Shown in pieces: positions 52,618 to 61,281 of a stretch of DNA of 64,000 nucleotides (the first letter of the stretch is position 1; each line of letters begins with the position of its first letter). This stretch comes from Paenibacillus sp. HGH0039 (lineage in GTDB: Bacteria > Bacillota > Bacilli > Paenibacillales > NBRC-103111). The stretch spans positions 712,520 through 776,519 of the forward strand of contig NZ_KE150412.1 in the NCBI RefSeq assembly GCF_000411255.1, given 5' to 3'. The notes under the pieces are model-generated. The model worked only from the letters and a program-made list of their open reading frames with translations. It ran no database searches and had not been told where the DNA came from. The translations under genes were made by a program, and so were the position numbers.

Positions 52618-53670
52618 TCAGTATCGCTTAACAAATCGTGCCGAAGACAGCCACTCCCCCGTATTGTGCCGGCGTCCGCGGATCGTTACGGAATGAGGTG
52701 CCACCTCGACGAGGACGCTTTCGCTTTCAACGGGCGCGGCAGGGTCAATGCCGTCTCCGATGGGCCTGCGGACAGAGGAGGTCCCCATATGAGAGCAGCC
52801 GTCCTCGAAATAAATCCCCGGACTGGCCAGCGTGTAATGGGTGTGCCCCGAGAAGAAGCACACGTTCGGGTGCCGGCCCAGCAGCTCTCTAAGCCGCACA
52901 TCCTCCACGACCCCCTTCTCGCCGGGATCGTAGCTTCCCGCCACCGTGTGAGGAAGTGGCTGATGCAGGAAGACGAACACCGGCCGCTCCCGGCCATGCG
53001 GGCGGTATGCTTCTTCCCCCGTGGAATCCGCCGGCTGCAGCCCGGCCTCTTCCTCTCCCGGGGAAGCCGCAGTCTCCGCTTCGCTGCTTGCGCGTCCGGC
53101 GGCTTCAAGGGCTGCCGGGTCCGCCTCGGACGCAGAGGCCGTTTCGGCCCGGCTTTGCGCTTCGGCATGGCGCGGAGGGGATTCCTCCCGCAGAATCCGC
53201 TCCAGCCAGGCGAACTGTTCGTCGCTGATCCAGGCGTCCTCCCGGATAGCCGGATCGGTGTCGCGGTAGCGCTCGGCGCTCATAAAGACGAAGCGCAGCC
53301 CCCTGAGGCACAGGTCGTAATAGGGCAGGGGCTTTCCCAGAAAGCCGAGAAACCTTGCCATCGCTTCCGCCGTCGACCATCCGTTCGGGAACGTATCCAC
53401 GTTAAAACTCCCGTCCTTATACCACATGCGGTAATATTCATGGTTTCCGTTCGTCACATAGACGGGAACGCGGACATGTTCGGACAAAATACGTTTTAAT
53501 ACCGTATAATCCTCGGCGAATCCCTCGGTTAAATCCCCGTTAATCACGATAAACTCGGGCGGATGCTTCATGGATGCGTAATCTTTCAAGCAGACTTCCA
53601 AACGGCGGTGGGACTCGGGGTCCCATGCTACCACATGAATATCGGACAATACCGCAAACGTAAATTTCAT
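52618..53670 (-). CDS. Metallophosphoesterase with low-complexity insertion
   Basis: A 350-residue calcineurin-like phosphoesterase. Metal motifs in order: 'LSDIH' (Asp10, His12), 'VINGDLTEG' (Asp46), 'TNGNHEYYRM' (Asn76, His77), 'VFLHQPLPH' (His236) and 'FSGHTHYT' (275-280). Between residues about 165 and 227 a Glu/Ala/Ser-rich segment of some 60 residues is inserted before the fourth motif; it looks unstructured. There is no signal peptide. The substrate is unknown; cyclic nucleotides or phosphodiesters are typical. The start has AAGAGGTG upstream. Confidence 0.88.
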   Translation of the reverse strand: MKFTFAVLSDIHVVAWDPESHRRLEVCLKDYASMKHPPEFIVINGDLTEGFAEDYTVLKRILSEHVRVPVYVTNGNHEYYRMWYKDGSFNVDTFPNGWSTAEAMARFLGFLGKPLPYYDLCLRGLRFVFMSAERYRDTDPAIREDAWISDEQFAWLERILREESPPRHAEAQSRAETASASEADPAALEAAGRASSEAETAASPGEEEAGLQPADSTGEEAYRPHGRERPVFVFLHQPLPHTVAGSYDPGEKGVVEDVRLRELLGRHPNVCFFSGHTHYTLASPGIYFEDGCSHMGTSSVRRPIGDGIDPAAPVESESVLVEVAPHSVTIRGRRHNTGEWLSSARFVKRY

Positions 53671-53770
53671 GGATCTGCACCTCTTCTCTTCCTCTAAAGG
53701 ATTGAAAAGCTTAAACCCGATCCGGCAGTTTGTGCTGTTATCAGATCATGTCCCGCCTTGCTGCCCTTGC

Positions 53771-56700
53771 CTACTCATGTGCCTCACCGGCCTCATCTTC
53801 CGCATGGGTCACCCCGGTTTCATTGAATTCATCCGCTTCATCGGCATCTTTCCCGCCCTTCCCCGATTTGGCCGCCGTAATTTCGGCAATCCGCAGGGCT
53901 CCCTTCAAATCGTACAGCATCCGTTCTTTAACTTCGGCATTCAAACGGCTATCGGACAAAATATCCTTAACCAGGGATGCCAGCGATTTCCTTACCTGCT
54001 TCAGACGGCCGGGATTCAGCCGGGGATTTTTCTCGCCGCCCAGTTTTTTAACGATTTCTTCGATCTCATCGGTATACCGGCCGGCTTTGCGGGCATCCAT
54101 CCCTTTAAAAGGGACATACAGCTCCTTTACTTTCCGTTTCTGTCCTGCAAGTACAGCCGCAATCGACCGGGCAGGATCGCTGTCGGGAACGATCGCTTCA
54201 TTCCGGTAAACGCCCAGGACGGTATTTTTGTCATAGCCCTGATCGAAAAACGATTCATACTCGAACACGGCGCTGCCGCTGATTCCGAGCCCATGGCTCG
54301 AAGCGATCTGATCGATGAACGCGTCCTTGGTCAGATCGATAAAAGAACCGACGCCGATCGTTACATACGATTTATCCTTTGCGATCTCGAACGTTTTGCG
54401 CGCATCCGCCACAACGAGCGATGTGTCCAGTTTATAGGACATCGGGAACACGTTGTCGATCAGGTTATGCTTCACCCAGTTCATCGAATCCTGCAGCACG
54501 TCTCCGCGTGCAATTTCATATTCGGGCCATACCGCGGCGGTTAACTTTACTTGGGGTTTCCACTTCTTCACTTCCTTGGCCAGGCGGAACACAAATTTGT
54601 CGACGAACCCGACTCGCATATCCACCCACTGCGCCCACAGCGCATCTCCCGGGTGCAGAAGGAGCGGGTCCGTTCCGTATTTCTTTTGAAACAAGCTCCG
54701 GGTGTAGCCGTCATATCCGAAATCGTTCGTAAAATCTCCCGAACCGGGATAGCGCGCATAATCAAGGTGCAGACCGGCTACGTCATATTTGGAGAGCAGC
54801 TCCTTATAGACGTCGATCAGGAAGTCGTGCGTTTCATCCAAAGCGGGGTTGATAAAATAATAACGGAATCCGCTGGACGCATCTTCCTGATAATTTTGGC
54901 CTTTCCGGCTGAGCAGCGACCATTCGGGCTTGCGTTCCACGATCGGCCCGGGTTCCGGCCCTCCCACGAAGAAATTTTCGACCCAGGCATGGATTTCGAT
55001 GCCCCGTTTTTTCCCTTCTTCCAAATAAGCTTGAAGCACATCAAAACCGCCGTACATGGGATTATGAGCCGTTATGTTGTTTTTGGTCGGGTAGATGGTG
55101 TACCCGTTCCAGAACGTTTCCAAATAAACGGAGTTAAGGTGAGCCGCCTTTATCTTATCCAGCGCCCGTTTAACTTCCTCTAGAGACTTCTCTTTGGGCC
55201 GAATCCAGATTCCCCGGTTTTCAACGGTTCTAGACTCCACATTCATGTAGTGAACGCGCGTGGCTTTTCCATCCAGCTCCGCCAGCACTTCCGTCAGCCC
55301 TTCAACGCCTTTTTCCTCCAGATGCTTGCCCGCCTGTATCTCCAACTGCTTCACCTGCTGAATTTCTTTGGAGATTTCCTCATAAGGAACATCCATAAAC
55401 CGGCGTTTGGATTCTTCCAGTGCCTGCTCCGCAGTGCCGGCGGTTAACCGCGCCTTATCCAGATAAGACTGCGGGGCAAAAATAAGCAGCACCTGCTTTT
55501 CCGTCCGGTTGATCTTCACGGTCGCCCCAATGGCCGCATAGCGCGAAAGCCAAGCCATTTTGGAGCCGTGTCCGGAAAGAACGTATCCCCCTGCAGGAAT
55601 CGGCCGGTTGTTGCCTCCGCTGCTTATGATTTTGCCGTCCGCGTTCACGGCAGCCTCCCCTCCCCACGGATTCGTACCGGTGGAGGCGCCATAGCTGCTG
55701 TCGTACACGATCAGCTGCTCCGCTCCGCGATGCCCGGGATACGGCTTATTGTTCGTATCGTCCCAGCCAGCCGGATTGTCTTCCCTCGTCCGGGGATTAA
55801 ACGCGTCATAGGCCATTTTGGACGCAAAATACATGGGATAGGCATTCAGCTCCATCGATACGGCCAGTCCCGGAGCCGCCAGAGCCAACAGATCGGCGTA
55901 ATAAGGACTTGCCGCCTGCACGGAAAGGACGTAACCTCCCTTGGGGATCGGCGAGTCGTTGTCGATAAATTTCCCGCCGGAATCCATAAGAATTCCTTTA
56001 ACTCCCGTGACCCGGCCGTTCTGGAAAGTCACTTCGATTCCCCAAGGATTCGTGCGGGTAGAGGCTCCGTACCCCGGGTCGAAAAGCACCGCTTCGCCCT
56101 GATTCCGCGGCCCGTTAACCCGGTCCACGGGGATAATTAAATCGCCGACCTTCACATACTTCGTCGGCAAAACGGGAATTTTTATGTTCACGGCGGTAAG
56201 GCTGTCTCCCACGTTCAGCTGCTGCAGAAGCGCCTTTGTACTTGCGGTGCCCGAAAGAACGTATCCGTTTGGGGGCAGATAGGTTCCTTTTTTGCCGTCT
56301 GAGATTTTGTCAACGATAATGCCTTCCGTCACAATAAGCTCGATCGTCCGGTCATCGAAAGGAGATGTATACGTTCCGTACGTGCTTGTATACACGGTCA
56401 GAGCGTCTTCTTTGCGCTCCTGATCCATTCCGGCTACCGGGTGCAGAGTTCCGTCGGGAAGCTTGATATGAGGACCGTAAACGGATTCATTTACCGTCAC
56501 GTCAAGGGACGTCTGCGGAAGCAGAGGGGTCCCGAGCCCGTTCGCCGAACGAAAAGGGTCCTGATCGGCAGGCCCGGATTTCGGGTCGTCGGGCGGAACC
56601 GCGATCCCTCCGTAAGGTCCGGAATGCTGCGAATAGGCCTCGGCCGCAGCCCGGCCGGATGCGGCGCCGGCAGTCCCGTACAGCGGAAGGCAGCCCGCAG

Positions 56701-56779
56701 CCGCAACGGACAAAAGCAGGACAGCAAACAGCGTTCTGCGGAGCAGGCCGCTTGAGCGAAGAGATCTTTTCACCGTCAT
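53771..56779 (-). CDS. Exported GHL10-type glycosidase-like protein with triplicated N-terminal domain
   Basis: A 1002-residue secreted protein. The N-terminal signal (LFAVLLLSVAAAG) is followed by Cys30, so it could be a lipoprotein, though the lipobox AAGC is atypical. Three similar units at about 127-192, 230-300 and 356-420 share 'vyd.sYGasT.TNPWG.e' and 'iP.gGYVLSg'. A helical region (455-510) precedes the GHL10/DUF187 barrel at about 525-830 ('GIWIRPKEKSLEEVKRALDK', 'GIEIHAWVENFFVGGPEPGP', 'AGLHLDYARYPGSGDF', 'PMSYKLDTSLVVADARKTFE'), a fold used on glycans. The C-terminal 170 residues are helical and end in an acidic tail. GTG at 56773 has better ribosome binding site spacing than ATG at 56779. 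Confidence 0.82.
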   Translation of the reverse strand: MTVKRSLRSSGLLRRTLFAVLLLSVAAAGCLPLYGTAGAASGRAAAEAYSQHSGPYGGIAVPPDDPKSGPADQDPFRSANGLGTPLLPQTSLDVTVNESVYGPHIKLPDGTLHPVAGMDQERKEDALTVYTSTYGTYTSPFDDRTIELIVTEGIIVDKISDGKKGTYLPPNGYVLSGTASTKALLQQLNVGDSLTAVNIKIPVLPTKYVKVGDLIIPVDRVNGPRNQGEAVLFDPGYGASTRTNPWGIEVTFQNGRVTGVKGILMDSGGKFIDNDSPIPKGGYVLSVQAASPYYADLLALAAPGLAVSMELNAYPMYFASKMAYDAFNPRTREDNPAGWDDTNNKPYPGHRGAEQLIVYDSSYGASTGTNPWGGEAAVNADGKIISSGGNNRPIPAGGYVLSGHGSKMAWLSRYAAIGATVKINRTEKQVLLIFAPQSYLDKARLTAGTAEQALEESKRRFMDVPYEEISKEIQQVKQLEIQAGKHLEEKGVEGLTEVLAELDGKATRVHYMNVESRTVENRGIWIRPKEKSLEEVKRALDKIKAAHLNSVYLETFWNGYTIYPTKNNITAHNPMYGGFDVLQAYLEEGKKRGIEIHAWVENFFVGGPEPGPIVERKPEWSLLSRKGQNYQEDASSGFRYYFINPALDETHDFLIDVYKELLSKYDVAGLHLDYARYPGSGDFTNDFGYDGYTRSLFQKKYGTDPLLLHPGDALWAQWVDMRVGFVDKFVFRLAKEVKKWKPQVKLTAAVWPEYEIARGDVLQDSMNWVKHNLIDNVFPMSYKLDTSLVVADARKTFEIAKDKSYVTIGVGSFIDLTKDAFIDQIASSHGLGISGSAVFEYESFFDQGYDKNTVLGVYRNEAIVPDSDPARSIAAVLAGQKRKVKELYVPFKGMDARKAGRYTDEIEEIVKKLGGEKNPRLNPGRLKQVRKSLASLVKDILSDSRLNAEVKERMLYDLKGALRIAEITAAKSGKGGKDADEADEFNETGVTHAEDEAGEAHE

Positions 56780-56912
56780 CTTCCTCCTTCAGGTGTAAAC
56801 TAGCTCCAGACATACAAAAACGGAGAACATCCGAGCAGGTTAAGCTGAGCCGCTAATCACCTCCTGTTATTTTCTCCCCTGTTTGCCAATCCGATTACAC
56901 GTATTGTAGCAC

Positions 56913-56965
56913 CATTTTGGACATTTTGGAATATTATTCTTATATGTTACATTATTTTGGATATT
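56913..56965. repeat. Direct repeats CATTTTGGA upstream of the GHL10 gene
   Basis: CATTTTGGA occurs twice in tandem (56913-56930) and again as TATTTTGGA at 56953-56961, with ATATT after the second and third copies. They sit in the likely promoter region and may be regulator sites. Confidence 0.35.
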
Positions 56966-56997
56966 GCCTCCTTTTTCATCTTATTTCGACAGGGTGC

Positions 56998-57031
56998 AAA
57001 AAAAGAAGCTCTCTTTTTCAAGAGAAGCTTC
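56998..57031 (-). terminator. Terminator of the TspO-like gene
   Basis: On the minus strand GAAGCTTCTCTT pairs with AAGAGAGCTTC (one bulge) and is followed by seven T. Confidence 0.7.
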
Positions 57032-57046
57032 CCGAATAGATTTTCA

Positions 57047-57829
57047 TTACCGGCTGATATAGGACTGATCCCATCTTTTGCGGTCCCGGATCACTTTGGC
57101 CAGGAGCCATAAGGTTGCCGCTCCGACGATGGCGGCCAGTGACCAAGCCGCATTGCGTACCCATGTGTCCGCCTGCTGTTCGACGCCAATGCCGATGAAG
57201 GCCCAGACAAAAACCAGCGCGAAAGGCACGTCTTTCTTCCCGTAGCTGAAAGCGACAGCCAGCACGCCTGCCGCCGTCAGCAGAATGACGGCCCACATCC
57301 GGGAATCGATCCCCCATCCGTTCCAGCCCAAGTCCTGCAGCCATACCGTGACGTTTACGATGGAAGCCACGCAGATCCAGCCCAGATACAGGCTGAAGGG
57401 AACTTGCACGAAGCTGTACTCCCCGATCGCCCGCGATTCCCGGCCATAGCGGATTCTCTGGTAGATGGCGATAAGTGTCAGCAGAAGGGCGGCCATGACC
57501 AGCGTGCTCCAGCCGATTTTTTCATAATGCCACAGAAAGATCCAGGCCGAATTCAGCAGACAACTGACGACGAACCAGTAGCTGATCCGTTCCACCGCCG
57601 GGCGGTTACCCGTATCCTTGCGGGCCTGGTAAATGACGAACCCGATCAGCCCCAAATAAATGACGCTCCATATCGTGAAAACATACCCGGCCGGAGTAAC
57701 ATATGTATGATGCCGGTCCGATATTTCCCCGGTGGTCACTCCGTTAATAGGCAGCACTTGAGCCAGCGTATTCACGATCAGAACCAAGAGGAGGCCGGCA
57801 ATATTCATGGTTTTACGCCATCCATGCAT
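57047..57829 (-). CDS. TspO/MBR-related membrane protein
   Basis: A 260-residue protein with about seven membrane segments. 'VTPAGYVFTIWSVIYLGLIG' holds the P-x-x-x-F-x-x-x-W-x-x-x-Y pattern of the tryptophan-rich TspO family, and 'LLNSAWIFLWHYEKIGWSTL' and 'VQVPFSLYLGWICVASIVNV' match its later helices, but the protein is longer than TspO (about 160) by two C-terminal spans. The family binds porphyrins or affects tetrapyrrole and stress signalling; the function here is unknown. ATG at 57829 follows GGAGAGG with 11 bases; GTG at 57838 is too close. Confidence 0.75.
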   Translation of the reverse strand: MHGWRKTMNIAGLLLVLIVNTLAQVLPINGVTTGEISDRHHTYVTPAGYVFTIWSVIYLGLIGFVIYQARKDTGNRPAVERISYWFVVSCLLNSAWIFLWHYEKIGWSTLVMAALLLTLIAIYQRIRYGRESRAIGEYSFVQVPFSLYLGWICVASIVNVTVWLQDLGWNGWGIDSRMWAVILLTAAGVLAVAFSYGKKDVPFALVFVWAFIGIGVEQQADTWVRNAAWSLAAIVGAATLWLLAKVIRDRKRWDQSYISR

Positions 57830-57898
57830 GGCTGTCACATCCTCTCCTTTTGTTCATTATGTATGTTTAACCTTATGGGCCTAGAATTAATCGAATGC

Positions 57899-57946
57899 AA
57901 AAAAAAGCCTGCCCCGTTATTCCGTCACGAATACCTGGGGCAAGCT
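57899..57946 (-). terminator. Terminator of the M24 peptidase gene
   Basis: On the minus strand GCTTGCCCC pairs with GGGGCAGGC across a long loop and is followed by eight T. Confidence 0.65.
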
Positions 57947-57960
57947 TACGCCGAAGCAGA

Positions 57961-59052
57961 TCAGCCTTCGAGAACCGTCAACTGTTTAGGGAAGGAAGTC
58001 AGCACCTCGACTCCTCCGGCTGTAACCAGAACGTCGTCTTCGATACGGACTCCGCCCACGCCCGGCACATAAACACCGGGCTCGATGGTGAACGTCATGC
58101 CGGCTTTCAGAATCGCCTCGTTTCTTCCGTGGACAGACGGATACTCGTGAACGTCGAGTCCGAGTCCGTGGCCGAGCCGGTGGTTAAAATAAGTGCCGTA
58201 GCCGCCCGCTTCGATCCGGTTTCTTGCGGCTGCGTCTACGGACGCGCAGGTAACATCCGGCCGGACGGCTTGAATGGCCGCTTCGTTGCCGGCCAGGACC
58301 GCATCGTAAATGCGGCGCTGTTCCTCCGACACTTCTCCCACCGCGAAGGTGCGCGTAATATCGGACGCATAGCCGTTCAAATAAACGCCGAGATCGAATA
58401 AAAGCAGATCCCCGCGGCTGATTTTACGTGTTCCGGGAACGCCGTGCGGCAGCGCTGAAGCCGGACCGGTCAGGACCATCGTTGAAAAAGAGGGAGACTG
58501 GGCCCCGAGTTTTTTCATCTGGAACTCCAGTTCCGCGACCAGCTCGATTTCCGTCACGCCGACAGCCACCTTCTGCAGGCCGCGCCTCAGCACTTCCTCC
58601 ACAAGCGTCACGGCCTCTTTCATCAGGCCGATTTCGCCTTCGGATTTGATGACCCGCATATCCCGCAGCAGCTCGTCTACCGAAGAAAACCGGCTGACGC
58701 CAATGCAGCTCTTCAGTTCTTCAAAGCGACTGACGGTCCAGTGCTCGGTTTCGATGCCGATGCTGACAAGGGAAGCCGGCAGCAGTCCGCGAAGCACTTC
58801 ATAAGCCGAGTCCGTGTCGCTGTGCGTATGAATCCGCTGTACCGAGGACGCCTGCGCGGCCGCTTCCGCATCCAGAGCCGGTACGAGCAGAAACGGCTCT
58901 TCTCCTCTCGGAAGGATGAGCCCCAAGAAGCGCTCGTGCGGGTCGGAGGCGAATCCCGTCAAATAATACAAGTGCCGTGGAACCGTAATGATAACGGCAT
59001 CGAGATTGTTTTGTTCCATATGATCGCTGATTTGTTTGAGCCGGTTGTTCAT
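57961..59052 (-). CDS. Xaa-Pro peptidase, M24B family
   Basis: A 363-residue proline-specific aminopeptidase-like enzyme with a creatinase N-domain (1-130, 'DAVIITVPRHLYYLTGFASD') and a pita-bread metal domain. Metal ligands and catalytic residues are visible: 'LLLFDLGVYLNGYASDITRT' (two Asp), 'FNHRLGHGLGLDVHEYP' (His ligand and catalytic His), 'GMTFTIEPGVYVPGVGGVRI' (Glu) followed by EDDVLVT (Glu). It resembles YqhT and PepQ of Bacillus, which recycle proline peptides. It is a single gene with AAAGGTG upstream. Confidence 0.93.
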   Translation of the reverse strand: MNNRLKQISDHMEQNNLDAVIITVPRHLYYLTGFASDPHERFLGLILPRGEEPFLLVPALDAEAAAQASSVQRIHTHSDTDSAYEVLRGLLPASLVSIGIETEHWTVSRFEELKSCIGVSRFSSVDELLRDMRVIKSEGEIGLMKEAVTLVEEVLRRGLQKVAVGVTEIELVAELEFQMKKLGAQSPSFSTMVLTGPASALPHGVPGTRKISRGDLLLFDLGVYLNGYASDITRTFAVGEVSEEQRRIYDAVLAGNEAAIQAVRPDVTCASVDAAARNRIEAGGYGTYFNHRLGHGLGLDVHEYPSVHGRNEAILKAGMTFTIEPGVYVPGVGGVRIEDDVLVTAGGVEVLTSFPKQLTVLEG

Positions 59053-59311
59053 TTAATCACCTTTTCTTTTCAAGGTTTTTCGCTGTTTGCTGTGGATGAA
59101 TCCTCTTCCTATCATAACATGCAGGGAGACAAAAACCCACATTTCGGGTCTGCCTCGGCTTCTGCCCTAGGGCTGTATAATTCCTCGTTAGGTTGGCGTG
59201 CGTCTGGGAAACAAGGCCCGATCTACGATGTAAGCGCCTGCTTTTCTTCCTTCTGCCGATCCGCTATACTGGATTAGAGTCTTTATTTTGCCATACGAAG
59301 GAGAGAAGAGC

Positions 59312-59875
59312 ATGTACGATCTTGTTATTATCGGAGCGGGCCCTGCGGGTGCAAGTGCCGGACTGATTACCGCCAGAGCGGGTAAAAAGACGCTCCTTAT
59401 CGACAGCGGGCAGAGCATGACGAAACGCGCCTGGATCGAGAACCATTACGGAGTCGCCGAAATCAGCGGTCCCGACATGGTGGAGCTGGGCAAGAAACAA
59501 GCGGCCAAGTTCGGCGCGGAAATTGCCGAAGGCAAAGTGGAATCTGTCGACAAGCAGGACGACGGCTTTCTCGTCACTTCGGATCAGGGCAGCTACGAAG
59601 CCAGACACGTCCTGCTCGCGACCGGAGTCCTGGCCGATCTTGCCGATAAAATCGGAGTCACGACGATTCCAGGCACAGAGCCTCGGATCAAAACGATCGT
59701 TCAGACGGATGCGAACAACAAAACGAGCGTGGAAGGCATCTGGGCGGCGGGCACGATTGCCGGCATGAGCGTACATACGATTGTAACGGCGGGCGACGGC
59801 GCCAAGGCGGCCATTAATATCGTCAGCGAGCTGAACGGCGAACGTTATGTGGACCACGATGTGCTGAAATCTTAA
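59312..59875 (+). CDS. Short thioredoxin-reductase-like FAD protein
   Basis: A 187-residue protein with only the FAD-binding Rossmann half of the thioredoxin reductase fold. The 'VIIGAGPAGASAGLITARAG' dinucleotide motif is at residues 5-24, a 'HVLLATGV' ATG motif near residue 105, and the second FAD motif 'SVEGIWAAGTIAGMSVHTIV' near 145. The NAD(P)H domain and the CxxC pair of true thioredoxin reductase are absent. Such small proteins occur in Bacillales, but their partner is unknown; it may need an outside reductant. The start ATG at 59312 follows AAGGAGAG; a TTG at 59288 lies upstream of that site. Confidence 0.82.
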   Translation: MYDLVIIGAGPAGASAGLITARAGKKTLLIDSGQSMTKRAWIENHYGVAEISGPDMVELGKKQAAKFGAEIAEGKVESVDKQDDGFLVTSDQGSYEARHVLLATGVLADLADKIGVTTIPGTEPRIKTIVQTDANNKTSVEGIWAAGTIAGMSVHTIVTAGDGAKAAINIVSELNGERYVDHDVLKS

Positions 59876-59896
59876 TTTTTATCCTTTAAAAGCAAA

Positions 59897-59946
59897 TAAA
59901 AAAGACTCCTGTCCGGTTCTATGGAACCTGGCAGGAGTCTTCTTTC
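59897..59946. terminator. Bidirectional terminator
   Basis: AAGACTCCTG (59902-59911) pairs with 59932-59941 around an inner GGTTC/GAACC stem; A precedes and T follows. It separates the flavoprotein and rhomboid genes. Confidence 0.8.
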
Positions 59947-60024
59947 GGTTGCAGCCGATGCGGGGCGTCAGAAGTCCCGCTTCTTTTTTCGGTTATCCGG
60001 CACTGCCTTCGAATCAAGCCCGTT

Positions 60025-60639
60025 CTATCTTCTGCCGCTGCGTTTGATAAATTCCACGAACAAGGCAAACAGGATAAAACCGGCCAGAAAACCGCCCAGA
60101 TGCGTGTATAGATCCACATTCGGCACGATCACGGAAAACAGCAGACCGCTCACCAGAATGATGATGACCGTCTGTCTCGATTGCTGGTCCAGAAGCTGCC
60201 TGCGGAATAAGGCCAGATAAAGATAGGCCGCATAAATTCCGTAAATGGCGCCGGAAGCCCCCGCCGCGACATAAGCGTCCGTGTGCAGCCAATAAGAAAA
60301 CGCGCTGCCCAGCGCCCCGCTGGCTAAGTAAAAGACCGCGTACCGGACACTGCCCAGCAGCCGTTCCAGCGGCGGCGCGAAAATAACCAAGGCGAAGCTG
60401 TTAAACAGCAGATGGGACAAGCCGATATGTAAGAACATGGCGGTGAAAAAGCGCCACCACTCGGGGACAAAACCCGGAGCGGAAAATAAGGCTCCGTACT
60501 CGATAAGCGTTCTCGTGCTTGTCGACGAGCCGCTTACCTCCATCAGCACAAACAGCACCACATGGATAAGGACCAGAAGACTCGTCACCGGGTACCGGCG
60601 TATGTACTCTTTGAAGCTTTCTTGACGGACGAACAACAT
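60025..60639 (-). CDS. Rhomboid-family intramembrane serine protease
   Basis: A 204-residue membrane protease with six spans. The catalytic serine is Ser129 in 'AAGASGAIYGIY' and the catalytic histidine His180 in 'DLYTHLGGFLAGFIL'; the family motif 'HIGLSHLLFNSFAL' is at residues 71-84. It cuts within or next to membrane segments of substrate proteins. The start at 60639 has GAAGGAG upstream; the frame is open further up but without a site. The length is short and lacks the extra domains of Bacillus GluP. Confidence 0.93.
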   Translation of the reverse strand: MLFVRQESFKEYIRRYPVTSLLVLIHVVLFVLMEVSGSSTSTRTLIEYGALFSAPGFVPEWWRFFTAMFLHIGLSHLLFNSFALVIFAPPLERLLGSVRYAVFYLASGALGSAFSYWLHTDAYVAAGASGAIYGIYAAYLYLALFRRQLLDQQSRQTVIIILVSGLLFSVIVPNVDLYTHLGGFLAGFILFALFVEFIKRSGRR

Positions 60640-60682
60640 AAAGATACCTTCTCCTTCGGATGAGATACCCCCATCATATAGG

Positions 60683-60725
60683 AAAAACAAGAACGCCTGC
60701 AAGCTTGCGCCGCAGACGTTCTTGT
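60683..60725 (-). terminator. Terminator of the PfpI/DJ-1 gene
   Basis: On the minus strand ACAAGAACGTCTGC pairs with GCAGGCGTTCTTGT (one G-U pair) and is followed by TTTT. Confidence 0.75.
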
Positions 60726-60743
60726 TCTATGAAAGAAACACCC

Positions 60744-61250
60744 TTAAAGCGCCTTTTTGATGGCGGCGATAAACGCTGGCTCGTCCTTCGGAGTCCGCGA
60801 CGTAATCAGGTTGCCGTCGATCACGACTTCCTGATCGGCGAATTCCCCTCCGGCGTTGCGCACATCGTCCTGAAGCGGCGGATAGGACGTAAGCTTCCGG
60901 CCTTTGATCAGACCGGCGCTGATCAGAATCTGCGGTCCGTGGCAGATAGCGGCCACGGGCTTCCCGGCCTCGTCGATCTTTTTCACGAACGTTTGAATGT
61001 CCACATCCAGACGCAGTCCTTCCGGCGAAGATCCGCCCGGAATAACGACGGCATCATACTCGTCCGGTTTGGCTTCTTTGATGCCCTGATCGGCCGTATA
61101 TTCGGCTTTCTTGTTTTTACCGGCAAGCAGTTCTCCCTGCTTCAATCCGATAATGACGACTTCGTGTCCGTCGGCCTTTAAGGCTTCATAGGGTTCCTGC
61201 ATTTCAGAATCCTCGAATTGGGGTGCCAGCAAAAATGCGATTTTACTCAT
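60744..61250 (-). CDS. PfpI/DJ-1-family stress protein
   Basis: A 168-residue class I glutamine-amidotransferase-like protein. The nucleophile Cys103 is in the elbow 'VAAICHGPQILISAG', with His104 next to it; 'FLLAPQFEDSEMQEPYEALK' gives the conserved Glu near residue 13-16. The family includes YfkM of Bacillus (general stress protein) and YhbO, linked to repair of glycated proteins or DNA and to stress survival. The start has AAAGGAG upstream. It is a single gene with its own terminator. Confidence 0.92.
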   Translation of the reverse strand: MSKIAFLLAPQFEDSEMQEPYEALKADGHEVVIIGLKQGELLAGKNKKAEYTADQGIKEAKPDEYDAVVIPGGSSPEGLRLDVDIQTFVKKIDEAGKPVAAICHGPQILISAGLIKGRKLTSYPPLQDDVRNAGGEFADQEVVIDGNLITSRTPKDEPAFIAAIKKAL

Positions 61251-61281
61251 GGTTGTTCCACTCCTTTTCGTTTATCTGGTT

